Part shown: piece by piece, positions 44,284-53,252 of the stretch
Layout: every line of letters starts with the position of its first letter
How positions within the stretch are numbered: position 1 is the first letter of the stretch
Source: Ruminococcus sp.
Lineage (GTDB): Bacteria; Bacillota; Clostridia; Oscillospirales; Ruminococcaceae
Assembly (NCBI RefSeq): GCF_017464355.1
Contig: NZ_JAFUAG010000041.1
Location: forward strand, 124,001-188,000
Reading direction: 5' to 3'
DNA: 64,000 nt
Program-made: the position numbers and the translations under genes
Notes under the pieces: model-generated
What the model was told of the DNA's origin: nothing
Databases searched by the model: none
What the model saw: the letters and a program-made list of their open reading frames with translations, nothing else

Positions 44284-44970
44284 ATGAAAGCTTTGGTCTT
44301 ATTCAGCGGCGGACTTGACAGCACTACCTGTCTTGGCCTGGCTGTGGAAAAATACGGTGCCGAAAACGTGCTGGCACTGTCGGTCTATTACGGGCAGAAG
44401 CATGATAAGGAGATACAGGCTTCACGGAGGATAGCTGCCCATTACAGTGTAAAGCAGCTGACCCTTGATCTGGCAAAGATATTCGAGGGCTCTGACTGCA
44501 CTCTGCTGAAAGGCGCTGAGGGCGATATCCCTAAGGAAAGCTACGCCGACCAGCTAAGCGGCAGCGAGGGCAAGCCTGTTTCCACCTACGTTCCGTTCCG
44601 CAACGGACTTTTCCTTGCCTCTGCGGCAAGCATAGCTCTTTCCCACGGCTGCGAGGTCATCTACTACGGCGCCCACAGCGATGACGCCGCAGGCAATGCT
44701 TATCCTGATTGCTCGGAGGATTTCAACAAAGCCATGAACGACGCGGTCTATCTCGGCAGCGGGGGACAGCTTAAGATAGAAGCACCCTTTGTTTCCATGA
44801 CAAAGGCTGATGTTGTCAAAAAGGGCGCTGAACTTGGTGTGCCCTTTGAACTTACCTGGAGCTGCTACGAGGGCGGCGACAAGCCCTGCGGGGTCTGCGG
44901 CACCTGCCGTGACAGGATAGCAGCCTTCGAGGCGAACGGACTGATCGACCCCCTGATGAAAGGAGAATGA
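44284..44970 (+). CDS. queC: 7-cyano-7-deazaguanine synthase
   Basis: 228 residues. ATP-dependent conversion of 7-carboxy-7-deazaguanine to preQ0. PP-loop [15 protein letters not shown] at the start, [21 protein letters not shown] and zinc cysteines in [19 protein letters not shown]. Confidence 0.95.
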   Translation: MKALVLFSGGLDSTTCLGLAVEKYGAENVLALSVYYGQKHDKEIQASRRIAAHYSVKQLTLDLAKIFEGSDCTLLKGAEGDIPKESYADQLSGSEGKPVSTYVPFRNGLFLASAASIALSHGCEVIYYGAHSDDAAGNAYPDCSEDFNKAMNDAVYLGSGGQLKIEAPFVSMTKADVVKKGAELGVPFELTWSCYEGGDKPCGVCGTCRDRIAAFEANGLIDPLMKGE

Positions 44971-44972
44971 AC

Positions 44973-45470
44973 ATGACAGGCAGAAATGAAAACGAAAAGG
45001 GAAGTATCACCCTGCTTGGACAGGCAGGCACAAAGTACAGCAAGGACTATTCTCCCGAGGTGCTTGAAACTTTCCCAAACAAGCACCCCGACAGAGATTA
45101 TTTTGTAAAATTCAACTGCCCCGAGTTCACCTCACTTTGTCCCATTACCGGGCAGCCTGATTTTGCAACTATATATATATCCTATGTCCCAGATGTCAAA
45201 ATGGTCGAGAGCAAATCCCTTAAGCTGTATCTTTTCAGCTTCCGTGACCACGGAGATTTCCACGAGGATTGCGTCAACATAATCATGAACGACCTGATAA
45301 AACTCATGGAGCCCAGATATATCGAGGTCTGGGGAAAGTTCTTGCCCAGGGGCGGCATTTCCATTGACCCCTACTGCAATTACGGCAAGGCGGGTACCAA
45401 GTGGGAAGAAGTAGCCTGGGAAAGGCTCACCCACCACGACCTCTATCCCGAAACTGTCAATAACAGATGA
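44973..45470 (+). CDS. queF: preQ0 reductase (NADPH-dependent 7-cyano-7-deazaguanine reductase)
   Basis: 165 residues, unimodular QueF. Reduces preQ0 to preQ1. Catalytic Cys in [14 protein letters not shown], the QueF motif [21 protein letters not shown], and [22 protein letters not shown] 44973 is preferred because AAGGAGA lies seven bases upstream; ATG 44967 overlaps the queC stop but is too close to the ribosome site. Confidence 0.93.
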   Translation: MTGRNENEKGSITLLGQAGTKYSKDYSPEVLETFPNKHPDRDYFVKFNCPEFTSLCPITGQPDFATIYISYVPDVKMVESKSLKLYLFSFRDHGDFHEDCVNIIMNDLIKLMEPRYIEVWGKFLPRGGISIDPYCNYGKAGTKWEEVAWERLTHHDLYPETVNNR

Positions 45471-45476
45471 TAGCAC

Positions 45477-45508
45477 CTCCCGATACGCTGCTGTATCGGG
45501 AGATTTTT
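45477..45508 (+). terminator. Terminator of the que operon
   Basis: CTCCCGATAC-gctgct-GTATCGGGAG followed by ATTTTTT. Confidence 0.9.
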
Positions 45509-45588
45509 TCACCCTATCTCCAAAGCCTGCATATTATATGATACGACAGCTTAGTCGGTAATATGAGAAGTCAAAAAAGGAGGAGCAT

Positions 45589-46242
45589 ATGAAAGGCATT
45601 GACGTTTCAGAATGGCAGGGAGATATCGACTTTAAAAAGGTCAAAGCAGCAGGGGTGGACTTTGTCATCATTCGCTGCAACAAGTGGGACACCGCCAAAA
45701 ACTGTGTGGTGAAGGACCCGTTCTTCGATAAGAATTATACCCGTGCCAGGGCAGCGGGGCTTGATATCGGCGCTTATTATTTCACCTGGCAGACCACTGT
45801 TTCGGGGGCAAAGCAGGACGCCGCACTCTGCAAAAAATATATAAAGGGCAAGAAGTTTGAGTACCCCATATACTTTGACCTCGAATGGCAGAAAGCTTTC
45901 GCAAAAGGCAGGCAGAGGTGTTCAGCCATGGTAAAGGCTTTCTGTGATGAGCTGGAAAAAGCAGGTTACTTTGCAGGCCTGTATATGAGCCGCAGCCCCC
46001 TGCAGACCTATATCACACCCGAGGTCGCAAGGCGCTATGCTTTGTGGATAGCCGAGTACGGCAGCAGGTGCAATTATGGCGGTGACTACGGTATGTGGCA
46101 ATTCAGCTCAGCTGGGCATATCAGCGGTATAAAAGGTTCTGTAGACCTTGATATCGCCTATGTGGATTACCCTGATATCATCACAAAGGGTGGTTTCAAC
46201 GGTTATAAAAAGGAAAAATCAGCTGACCGAAAATTGCGGTGA
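45589..46242 (+). CDS. GH25 family lysozyme without signal peptide
   Basis: 217 residues, one GH25 barrel that cleaves peptidoglycan between N-acetylmuramic acid and N-acetylglucosamine. KGIDVSEWQGDIDF holds the first catalytic Asp, YFDLEWQ the second acid, and MWQFSSAGHISGIKGSVDLDIAY the typical C-terminal motif. There is no signal peptide or wall-binding domain, so it stays in the cytoplasm or leaves by lysis or a non-classical path, like a phage endolysin; no other phage gene is near. AAAGGAGGAGCAT precedes ATG. Confidence 0.92.
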   Translation: MKGIDVSEWQGDIDFKKVKAAGVDFVIIRCNKWDTAKNCVVKDPFFDKNYTRARAAGLDIGAYYFTWQTTVSGAKQDAALCKKYIKGKKFEYPIYFDLEWQKAFAKGRQRCSAMVKAFCDELEKAGYFAGLYMSRSPLQTYITPEVARRYALWIAEYGSRCNYGGDYGMWQFSSAGHISGIKGSVDLDIAYVDYPDIITKGGFNGYKKEKSADRKLR

Positions 46243-46262
46243 TTAAAAGATGTCTCTCTATA

Positions 46263-46297
46263 GCTGACGACCCCTGCGGGTTGTCAGCACTTTTTTT
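46263..46297 (+). terminator. Terminator after GH25 gene
   Basis: GCTGACGACCC-ctgc-GGGTTGTCAGC followed by ACTTTTTTT. Confidence 0.9.
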
Positions 46298-46345
46298 GTG
46301 CTGCTTTAAAACTTAACCACCTAAATGCGTGTATTGACTTTTGAA

Positions 46346-46364
46346 TGAATGCATTTTGCATTCA
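46346..46364. promoter_or_regulatory. Inverted repeat before the Spo0A-like gene
   Basis: TGAATGCA-ttt-TGCATTCA, perfect arms, about 90 bases before the promoter at 46453. A possible operator; the binding protein is unknown. Confidence 0.35.
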
Positions 46365-46452
46365 CATCATGTTCATTTACGATTAGTTTTCAATCGCTTG
46401 TGAACCTAGATTTAACTTCGTGTAAATATTGTAATTAAGCTGATTTTTACTC

Positions 46453-46480
46453 TTGAATTATTTTAAAATCGTGGTATAAT
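46453..46480 (+). promoter_or_regulatory. Promoter of the Spo0A-like gene
   Basis: TTGAAT (46453-46458) and TATAAT (46475-46480), spacer 16. Confidence 0.65.
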
Positions 46481-46528
46481 AGAATTCGTTCGCAAAAAGC
46501 GACAAATAATTTTGGAGGGAAATTCACA

Positions 46529-46948
46529 ATGAGAGAGAAAGAAACAAAGTTTATGGACGAGGTCATCATCTACAATGAGGGTGAACTGCACTATGAGATA
46601 ACCAGGATACTGAATTCCCTGTGTTTCTCACCAAAGTATGACGGCTTTAACTATCTTCGTGAGGCAGTAAGGATAGTTTTTGCCTCTGACAGGTTAATGA
46701 CAGGTATCTCCAAGACCGTATATCCGCTGGTGGCAAAGCGTTCGGGAAAGACCCCTGCTGCGGTGGAAAGGGGAATGCGTTTCGCAATAAGCCGTGCCTG
46801 GGAGATCTCTGAAACTGAAAGCAAGCTGAAAATTTTCGGAAACCGAGCCCTTGATAAAAACTGGGTCCCTACCAACGGTGAACTTATATACTCACTGGTC
46901 GATAGGCTTTGCTGTGAAGCTATGCTGGACAGCGAAAGGTATCTGTAA
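46529..46948 (+). CDS. Stand-alone Spo0A C-terminal (DNA-binding) domain protein
   Basis: 139 residues. After about 17 residues the chain follows the Spo0A effector domain: ITRILNSLCFSPKYDGFNYLREAVRIV, then the recognition region TGISKTVYPLVAKRSGKTPAAVERGMRFAISRAWE and the closing VPTNGELIYSLVDRL. There is no receiver domain, so it cannot be phosphorylated like Spo0A and is probably constitutive or partner-controlled. It might bind 0A-box-like DNA. TTTGGAGGGAAATTCAC precedes ATG. Neighbouring genes do not reveal a target. Confidence 0.85.
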   Translation: MREKETKFMDEVIIYNEGELHYEITRILNSLCFSPKYDGFNYLREAVRIVFASDRLMTGISKTVYPLVAKRSGKTPAAVERGMRFAISRAWEISETESKLKIFGNRALDKNWVPTNGELIYSLVDRLCCEAMLDSERYL

Positions 46949-46950
46949 AC

Positions 46951-46980
46951 TCTTATCAGCAATGTACGTCAAGATCGGGA
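46951..46980 (+). repeat. Half copy of the short dispersed element
   Basis: TCTTATCAGCAATGTACGTC followed by AAGATCGGGA matches the 3' half of the short elements (ATCAGNAA, then the right arm). The left arm is missing. Confidence 0.5.
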
Positions 46981-47043
46981 AAGTTCAATTCTTCAGTACA
47001 TAAGAAACGGATATGTGCTTCTTTCGTAAAGCGGTACAAAAAT

Positions 47044-47080
47044 AAGGCTGCGTGACCCTAAGGGCCGCGCAGCCTTAATC
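47044..47080. terminator. Terminator between convergent genes
   Basis: AAGGCTGCG (47044-47052) with CGCAGCCTT (47068-47076), enclosing a smaller CCC/GGG pairing; ends the Spo0A-like gene and faces the acetyltransferase. Confidence 0.75.
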
Positions 47081-47142
47081 ATTTTGGCATACTTTTACAG
47101 TGTGATACTGGTAAGGTGAACTTATCGCTGACTTTGATCAAA

Positions 47143-47628
47143 CTAAAATCTCAGTCTCATCTGATACCACTTTACCCCGCCTATTACCGACCCGCGGGAT
47201 ATACCCTCGTTTACAAACCCGAACTGCTCATAAAACCCGATAAGCCGTTCCTTGCAGGTCAGCACAGCACCCTTTCGTCCTTGTACTTTTGCAAGGCGCA
47301 GCATTTCATTCATAAGGCTTTTGGCGTATCCCTTGTGCCTGTGTTCAGGGCGGGTACACAGCCCGAATATCATCTGCCATGCCCCGTTTTCATTGTGCTT
47401 TTCGGGGAAAGCATACATCTCGTCCGTCAGGTCGGGCTCATCGGTCACAAAGCCGTTTACAAAGGCCGCCGCCTTTCCGTCATCATCACAAAGCAGCAGA
47501 AAATGCTGCGGGTACACTCTCAGCCTTCCTGCAAACTGCTCTCTCTTTGCAGCCTGCTCAGGGGGAAAACATCTGCTTTCGATGTCCGTTATCTCATCAA
47601 GAAACGAGAGGTCTGCAAAGCGTATCAT
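47143..47628 (-). CDS. GNAT family N-acetyltransferase
   Basis: 161 residues. IFGLCTRPEHRHKGYAKSLMNEML near 85-108 is the acetyl-CoA-binding motif A; KERLIGFYEQFGFVNEG is motif B. ATG 47628 is chosen since AAGGAGA lies nine bases before it; ATG 47637 sits directly on the ribosome site. It overlaps the end of the ABC ATPase gene by 32 bases, so it is the last gene of that operon. Substrate unknown. Confidence 0.83.
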   Translation of the reverse strand: MIRFADLSFLDEITDIESRCFPPEQAAKREQFAGRLRVYPQHFLLLCDDDGKAAAFVNGFVTDEPDLTDEMYAFPEKHNENGAWQMIFGLCTRPEHRHKGYAKSLMNEMLRLAKVQGRKGAVLTCKERLIGFYEQFGFVNEGISRGSVIGGVKWYQMRLRF

Positions 47629-48298
47629 CGTGGTCATTCTCCTTTTCTGATAGTCTTCCGCCGTCCATGGTGTATACCTTGTAAGCATACCCCGACACCA
47701 TGTTGTCATGGGTGACTATTATAACAGCCGCACCCTCTTTTGCGCGGGCTTTCAGCAGGCTGAGGATAACTGCGGCGTTCTCATCGTCAAGGTCGTTGGT
47801 GGGCTCATCGGCAAATATCACCGTCGGGGAATTAATCAGCGCCCTCGCAGCAGCCAGACGCCTCAGCTCTCCTCCCGAAAGCTCATCGGGGTAAGCGTTT
47901 TTCAGCTTTTCAAGACCAACCGCCTGCAATAGTTCAAGGGCTGTGTCTGTCCTGTCTTCACCCGCAAGGGCGGCAGGCAGAAGTATGTTCTGCAAAAGGG
48001 TCAGGTTCGCAAGGGCACTGTGCCCCTGGGGGATATAGCCGATGTTCACGTTTCTGAAAGCCGAAAGCTCCCCGTCATCAGCCCTGCATATGTCCCTGCC
48101 GTCATACATCACCCGACCATCCTCAGGTATCAGCAGCCCCGCCAGAACGTTTAACAGAGTGGTCTTGCCGCTGCCAGAACGCCCAGTTATCACCGTCAGC
48201 TCTCCCGCCTTCGGGGCAAAGCTCACAGTTTCAAGTACCCTTATGCTTCGGCCTTTTTTCCTGTAGCTGTAGCCTATGTCCTCAGCGCTTATCCTCAT
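47597..48298 (-). CDS. ABC transporter ATP-binding protein, LolD/MacB type
   Basis: 233 residues. Walker A ITGRSGSGKTTLL, Q-loop GYIPQG, signature LSGGELRRLAAARAL, Walker B VIFADEPTNDLD and His in VTHDNMV. The last residues run into the overlapping acetyltransferase gene. It pairs with the FtsX-type permease encoded one base upstream. Confidence 0.92.
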   Translation of the reverse strand: MRISAEDIGYSYRKKGRSIRVLETVSFAPKAGELTVITGRSGSGKTTLLNVLAGLLIPEDGRVMYDGRDICRADDGELSAFRNVNIGYIPQGHSALANLTLLQNILLPAALAGEDRTDTALELLQAVGLEKLKNAYPDELSGGELRRLAAARALINSPTVIFADEPTNDLDDENAAVILSLLKARAKEGAAVIIVTHDNMVSGYAYKVYTMDGGRLSEKENDHDDTLCRPLVS

Positions 48299-48299
48299 C

Positions 48300-49502
48300 T
48301 CAGCAGCCCTCCCTCAGTATCTTACCTGTGTCGATATGGCTCAGTCTGTATGCCGAAAGTGCCGCCGCTGCCGAACCTGTGGCAAGCACCGTAATTATCA
48401 CTGCGGCTCCCGCTGAAACTATAGCTGAGGTCTTCGGCATTAGCAGCGGCAGGGCAGTTTTCTGTTCGATGATGTTCACAAAGGGCAGTACCGCCGCCGA
48501 AGTCAGTATCACCCCCGCAGCCGCCCCTGCCCCCGCGGTGATAAGGGCTTCCGTCAGCACCAGCCTGCTAAGCTTTTTTCTCGAAAAACCCATTACCCGC
48601 AGCACCGCGAACTCCCGCTTGCGCTCGTTGGCAGTAAGGTAAAATACAGCCGACATTATTATCACCGCCAGCACCCATACGGCTGCGATAAATACAGCTA
48701 TGCCCTTTGAGATGACCCCCAGCCTGTCGGCAGTTTCGGTCATCATGGACTTTGTGCGTACTGCCTGCACGCCCTCCACTTCGGTGTTTATAGCGGCTGT
48801 CAGCTCATCAAGGTCAGTGCCCTCCGCCGCTTTTATGTATACCGAGGATACCACATCTTCGGGGCTCTGCCTTGAAAGCACCGCTATGCCCTGCTCAGCC
48901 GAGGCTTTTATCAGCCCGCGGACAGTTTCGTTGGTGGCATATACCGCCGTGTCCAGCCCTGTGCCTGTCCTCTCCAGCTTGCCCACAGCTCTGCATTCCA
49001 CCCCGTAAAGAGTAAGGCTGTGCCCTACTTTGGTGGCCAGCCCCGCCCCGACTATTATCTCGTTCTTTCCCAGGCTTCCCTCGTAGGCCTCTTTCAGCCA
49101 GGGCTTCACTGTGATGTCGCTCTGCTCATCAAATCCTATTATCTGCACCTGAACAGTGCAGCACTCAGCGTTGGCAGATACCAGAAAATACTGTGCCGAA
49201 AGCTTATCTACTCCGTCTATCGAAGCGATCTCTTCCGCCGCAGACTTATCCATGTAGAAATACCCAGGCGTACCCTGCAGCAGTATATTTTCCAGATCGA
49301 CCTTGTTCTCAGCACCCTCGGGCAGAACTATTATATCCGCCCCCAGCCGCTGTTTCAGGCTGTCAAGACCCCTCTGCAGGCTCCTTATCACCACCTGCCC
49401 CCCGAAGACCGCCGCTGAAAGTATGGCTGCCACTACTATCAGGGCAGTCGACCGCAGGGGTCTTCGGCGGATATCTATGAGGGGAAGTTCCCTGAGCTTC
49501 AT
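48300..49502 (-). CDS. FtsX/MacB-type ABC permease
   Basis: 400 residues. An N-terminal helix (about 19-38), a large extracellular MacB-like domain of about 200 residues, and three C-terminal helices with the FtsX core (IIMSAVFYLTANERKREFAVLRVMGFSRKKL). Such mechanotransmission ABC proteins act on envelope substrates or peptides. Overlaps the DUF4418 gene by ATGA. Confidence 0.9.
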   Translation of the reverse strand: MKLRELPLIDIRRRPLRSTALIVVAAILSAAVFGGQVVIRSLQRGLDSLKQRLGADIIVLPEGAENKVDLENILLQGTPGYFYMDKSAAEEIASIDGVDKLSAQYFLVSANAECCTVQVQIIGFDEQSDITVKPWLKEAYEGSLGKNEIIVGAGLATKVGHSLTLYGVECRAVGKLERTGTGLDTAVYATNETVRGLIKASAEQGIAVLSRQSPEDVVSSVYIKAAEGTDLDELTAAINTEVEGVQAVRTKSMMTETADRLGVISKGIAVFIAAVWVLAVIIMSAVFYLTANERKREFAVLRVMGFSRKKLSRLVLTEALITAGAGAAAGVILTSAAVLPFVNIIEQKTALPLLMPKTSAIVSAGAAVIITVLATGSAAAALSAYRLSHIDTGKILREGC

Positions 49503-49909
49503 TTGTCTTTACCGGACCTTATGAGCCCGATAATGCTGTCCGCACCCGATACAGCTGCCAGCACCGATGCGATGACCGTCACCGCAGGCCTGAAAATGCT
49601 GTGGCAGCGCATGGTGTCCATCATGCACAGCGAGATTACTGTATCAGGTATGAGTATGACCGATATCGCCGACAGTAACACACCTATGGCAAGGCCTGCC
49701 TTTACCCCTCTGTCAGACAGTAATATCCTCAGCAGCGCCAGCAGAACTATGACAGTTCCCGTAAGGGTAACAGCATTCTGCGCCCAGTGGCAGGCCATGT
49801 ATTTTCCATCATGCTCACCGCAGGCTTTAAAAACTGTGAACGACCCCACTGTAAGCAAGGCCGCTAATACTATTTCAGCAATTCCAAATATGTTTTTCTT
49901 CATTTTCAT
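49499..49909 (-). CDS. DUF4418 family membrane protein
   Basis: 136 residues (or 134 from ATG 49903). Four membrane helices; a conserved-looking pair of periplasmic loops with FKACGEHDGKYMACHWA and MMDTMRCHSIFRP, each with Cys and His. I recognise it as DUF4418, a family seen next to FtsX-type ABC transporters; function unknown. The ribosome site AAGGATA overlaps the previous stop region. Confidence 0.78.
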   Translation of the reverse strand: MKMKKNIFGIAEIVLAALLTVGSFTVFKACGEHDGKYMACHWAQNAVTLTGTVIVLLALLRILLSDRGVKAGLAIGVLLSAISVILIPDTVISLCMMDTMRCHSIFRPAVTVIASVLAAVSGADSIIGLIRSGKDK

Positions 49910-49914
49910 TATCC

Positions 49915-50694
49915 TTAAATATTGTACTCAGGCTGAGGCTGTGCCTGTGCCAGTTCAAAAAGCTCCAGTATCTCCTTGCGCATTGCCAGAAATCCCACAC
50001 CGCCCCTGTGCCTCGGTCGGGGCAGGTCTACATCTATCACACGGCTTATCTTCCCTGGGCGGGGTGTCATAATAACTATGCGGTCGCTTAGATATATAGC
50101 CTCATCGATGTCGTGGGTCACAAGTACCATTGTAGTGCCCTTTTCTTTCCATAGCTCCAGCAGCTTGTCCTGCAAGTCTGCCCTCGTGAAAGAATCCAGC
50201 GCACCCATGGGCTCGTCCAGCAGCAGTGCCTTCGGCTCGTTTATCAGCGCCCTTGCTATGGCCACACGCTGAGCCATGCCCCCCGATATCTGGTGGGGAT
50301 AGCTTTTCTCAAAGCCCTCCAGACCCACCATGGAGATATACTCCCCGACCTTAGCTTTCTTCTTTTTCAGCTGCCCCCTCGCACGCAGGCCGTAGGCTAT
50401 GTTATGTTCTATGTCCAGCCAGGGGAAAAGGCTGCCCTGCTGAAAAACATAGCCCCTCTCAGGATCTACCCCCGTTATGCGCCTGCCGTCAATATCCAGC
50501 TGACCCGCCTGGGGTTTGTCCAGCCCCGCTATCAGCCGCAGAAGTGTGGTCTTGCCGCAGCCCGAGGGGCCTATCAGCGAGATGAATTCTCCCGCCCTTA
50601 TATCCAGCCCCACATTTTTCAGCGCCTGCACCTTTTTGCCGTCAGTGTCGGTGTATACCCTGTCTACGTCCGAGATATTTATATTGCTGCTCAT
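49915..50694 (-). CDS. ABC importer ATP-binding protein, NitT/TauT (SsuB/TauB) type
   Basis: 259 residues. Walker A LIGPSGCGKTTLLR, Q-loop YVFQQGSLFPW, signature ISGGMAQRVAIARAL, Walker B LLLDEPMGALD and switch VTHDIDEA. Works with the permease and binding protein encoded upstream in the operon. ATG 50694 overlaps the permease stop (ATGA); a frame extending to 50820 lies in the permease gene and is rejected. Confidence 0.93.
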   Translation of the reverse strand: MSSNINISDVDRVYTDTDGKKVQALKNVGLDIRAGEFISLIGPSGCGKTTLLRLIAGLDKPQAGQLDIDGRRITGVDPERGYVFQQGSLFPWLDIEHNIAYGLRARGQLKKKKAKVGEYISMVGLEGFEKSYPHQISGGMAQRVAIARALINEPKALLLDEPMGALDSFTRADLQDKLLELWKEKGTTMVLVTHDIDEAIYLSDRIVIMTPRPGKISRVIDVDLPRPRHRGGVGFLAMRKEILELFELAQAQPQPEYNI

Positions 50695-51770
50695 TTCTTC
50701 AAAACTCCCTCCTGCCAGCGCAGTGTGTGCTTCTGTATGCGCCCGATGATATGGTTTATCAGCGAGAACAACACCGCCATTATCACGATGGCTGCCAGCA
50801 CCTTGTAATATGCGCTCCACACCTTTGACTGGTTTATGTAGTAGCCAAGTCCCCCTGGCTGACCCAGCATCTCGCTCATGACAAGGGTGGTGAATGCCAT
50901 GGCATTGGCCGATGTTATGCCTGTGAAAATATCAGGCATAGCGTGGGGTATGGCAACGTGGAATATGAGGTCAACAGAGCTGCTGCCCAGTATACGCGCT
51001 GCCTCATAACTCTGCTTGGGTGTTGACTGTATGCCCTGTGCCGTCAGAAAAGCTATCTGGAACCAGGCACATATCACTATGAGGAACACCGCTGCCGTAA
51101 ATGAGTTAGGCAGCAGGGTCAGCGCAAAGGGCATCCATGCCACCGCAGGCACGACACCCGTTATCTTAAGCACAGGGAAGACCCAGTAGTATACCTTCGG
51201 AAACCAGCCGATGAGTATGCCTGTGCCCACCCCCAGCAGTACCCCGCAGGAAAATCCTGCCGCATAAAGCCTGAGGGAGTACAATGTGTTTTGTAAAACA
51301 TATTCACCGTCAGCCAGGTAAGCCTCCGCCACCTGGGCAGGCCCTGGGAAAAAGGGCTGGGCAAATACCTGAAGTTTCGTCCCCCCTATATCCCACACTG
51401 TCAGCGCCAGCCCCAGCGCAAAGCGGAAAGCCGCATTCTTGCAGAACTTCTTCCGCCTGTCCTTGTCAGACCATGCCCTCAGACCCGCCGCCAGGTAATA
51501 TATCCCCAGGGCTGCCAGCAGAAGAATGTACAGATCGTTCATGTTAAGGCTTATGTTAAGCCCGAATATGCTAAGTATATATTCCTTTATCTCCACTGCC
51601 GCTTTCTGGGGGAAGAAAATGTTCACCCCAATGGCGATGATGAACCCTGATACCGTAAGCAGTATCTTAAGCAGAAGATACCCGTTGCTGCGGTAGTTCC
51701 AGGGAGCTTTTTCTGCAGCAGGGGATTTCTCCTTAACTGTCGCCGAAAGCTTTACTGCGGCGGTGCTCAT
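50691..51770 (-). CDS. ABC importer permease, NitT/TauT (SsuC) type
   Basis: 359 residues. An unusually long N-terminus with two or three extra helices (to about 140) precedes the standard six-helix BPD_transp_1 domain, whose EAA loop is GIQSTPKQSYEAARILGSSSVDLIFHVAIPHAMPDIFTG. Substrate is of the sulfonate, nitrate or pyrimidine class; not decidable here. Overlaps the binding-protein gene by ATGA. Confidence 0.92.
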   Translation of the reverse strand: MSTAAVKLSATVKEKSPAAEKAPWNYRSNGYLLLKILLTVSGFIIAIGVNIFFPQKAAVEIKEYILSIFGLNISLNMNDLYILLLAALGIYYLAAGLRAWSDKDRRKKFCKNAAFRFALGLALTVWDIGGTKLQVFAQPFFPGPAQVAEAYLADGEYVLQNTLYSLRLYAAGFSCGVLLGVGTGILIGWFPKVYYWVFPVLKITGVVPAVAWMPFALTLLPNSFTAAVFLIVICAWFQIAFLTAQGIQSTPKQSYEAARILGSSSVDLIFHVAIPHAMPDIFTGITSANAMAFTTLVMSEMLGQPGGLGYYINQSKVWSAYYKVLAAIVIMAVLFSLINHIIGRIQKHTLRWQEGVLKK

Positions 51771-52825
51771 TTCTGCACCTCGACTTTCTGATAGATGTTC
51801 TTTGCGAACTCATCGGGGTCGCTTTCAAGGTAGCCTATCTTTGCAAGGCCGTCCACGAAGTATTTCACATCTGCCTCAACGTGGCTGTCCCAGTTCTCGT
51901 CATGCTCAGCCGCCGCAGGATATCCGTAGCTCTTTATAAGGTCAGCTGCCAGCTCCTTGTCCTCTATGGAAGCGTAGTTCTTGTCAACTATGATATCCAC
52001 GGTCTCCTCGGGGTTTTCATATATCCATTCCTGCGCCTTGCGGTAAGCGCGCAGCAGCGCCGCCACCTTATCGGGGTCTTCTTCAAGCACCTTGTTTGAA
52101 GCATACAGGAAGCAGCAGAAGTGATCCTCAAAATAGGGGTCCTTTCCCAGGTCGAAGATTATCTTAACATCTCCCGCCTTTTCGTGGATAGAGCCCAGCG
52201 GATCCCACAGGGCAGCCACATCTATCTCGCCGCTGGCCAGTGCTTCAAATTCAAGGTTGCCGTCAGAATAGGGCAGGAAAGTCACCTCGCCGTCGGCAGG
52301 GTCAGCAGATATGCCTGCGTTTTCAAGCCACAGCGAAGCCACCTGATGGGGTGTGCCGCCTATCTCGTCAACGCCTATCTTCTTGCCTTTCAGGTCGTCC
52401 ACAGTGCTTATGTCCGAGTCGGGGCGCACCGCAAACTTTATGCAGCCCTCATGCAGGCCGTCCACTACCTTTACATCAATGCCGTTCTCGATAGAAGGGA
52501 AGAACTGGAAATCTCCGTTCACTATGGGTATGGTGCCGTTGTTCAGGCCTATCTTCCTGGTTTCAAAGTCGGCGGAGATGAGGTTAACATCAAAGCCCTC
52601 CTCAGCAAAATAGCCGTTCTCGTAAGCAATATAAATAGGCGCCCCGCAGAGTGCCCCGTCCTTCCCGGGGATATCTATGCTGCCGTATTTGAAGTCGGTG
52701 TTCTCAGCCTTGGGAGATGTGCTGCTTTCACCACTGTTCTCCTTGCTCTCCTTGCTCTCACTTACCGAGCATGAAGCCAGCACCGTTACAGCTGCTATTA
52801 CCATCGCAAATATTTTTTTCTTCAT
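51767..52825 (-). CDS. ABC importer substrate-binding lipoprotein, NitT/TauT type
   Basis: 352 residues from ATG 52825 (355 from ATG 52834, which sits directly on AAAGGAA). Signal peptide with lipobox VLASC, an acidic Ser-rich linker, then an NMT1/SsuA-like fold: PIYIAYENGYFAEEGFDVNLI, DDLKGKKIGVDEIGGTPHQVASLWLENAGI, ASGEIDVAALWDP and YRKAQEWIYENPEETVDII. First gene of a seven-gene operon that runs to the acetyltransferase at 47143. Confidence 0.92.
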   Translation of the reverse strand: MKKKIFAMVIAAVTVLASCSVSESKESKENSGESSTSPKAENTDFKYGSIDIPGKDGALCGAPIYIAYENGYFAEEGFDVNLISADFETRKIGLNNGTIPIVNGDFQFFPSIENGIDVKVVDGLHEGCIKFAVRPDSDISTVDDLKGKKIGVDEIGGTPHQVASLWLENAGISADPADGEVTFLPYSDGNLEFEALASGEIDVAALWDPLGSIHEKAGDVKIIFDLGKDPYFEDHFCCFLYASNKVLEEDPDKVAALLRAYRKAQEWIYENPEETVDIIVDKNYASIEDKELAADLIKSYGYPAAAEHDENWDSHVEADVKYFVDGLAKIGYLESDPDEFAKNIYQKVEVQK

Positions 52826-52858
52826 TTTCACCATTTCCTTTCGTCTTATGATGTTTTC

Positions 52859-52887
52859 AGTTTAGCTTAAAAACTATGAAAGGTCAA
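52859..52887 (-). promoter_or_regulatory. Promoter of the NitT/TauT-type ABC operon
   Basis: Minus-strand TTGACC (52887-52882) and TAAACT (52864-52859), spacer 17. A candidate operator begins 12 bases upstream. Confidence 0.6.
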
Positions 52888-53252
52888 CGAAAAACGATGA
52901 TAACGTTAGCACGCAAAGGTTCATGTCCTACCGCAGACAAAGCCTTTGCGGCCTCATATCTCAGCGAAAATGCGTGTTATACAGACCGCCTCGGGCAAAA
53001 CGTGATAACGCTGTCACCGCGCTGCTGTGGGCTTTTTCGCTAAATTTAAGCAAATTCGGCACAAAAGCCTGCAAAATTGTTTTCAACTATAAGATAACGC
53101 TATCATAAAAAGGCTGCCTATAAACAATATCTATAATGCTTGATAGTCAGGGTGTATCGGTGAGATCAACTTTCAAAAAGCGTAAAATATATGTATTTGT
53201 TTTTTACAAGAAAAAGCGTCGAGCTGAATGAAGGCGCAGTTTATATTTATCC
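52888..53252. other. Intergenic region with three related palindromic boxes
   Basis: No credible gene. It holds GATAACGTTAGC (52899-52910), GATAACGCTGTC (53004-53015) and GATAACGCTATC (53093-53104), near-palindromic boxes about 90-105 bases apart. The box nearest the ABC operon lies just upstream of its -35 element. Confidence 0.45.
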
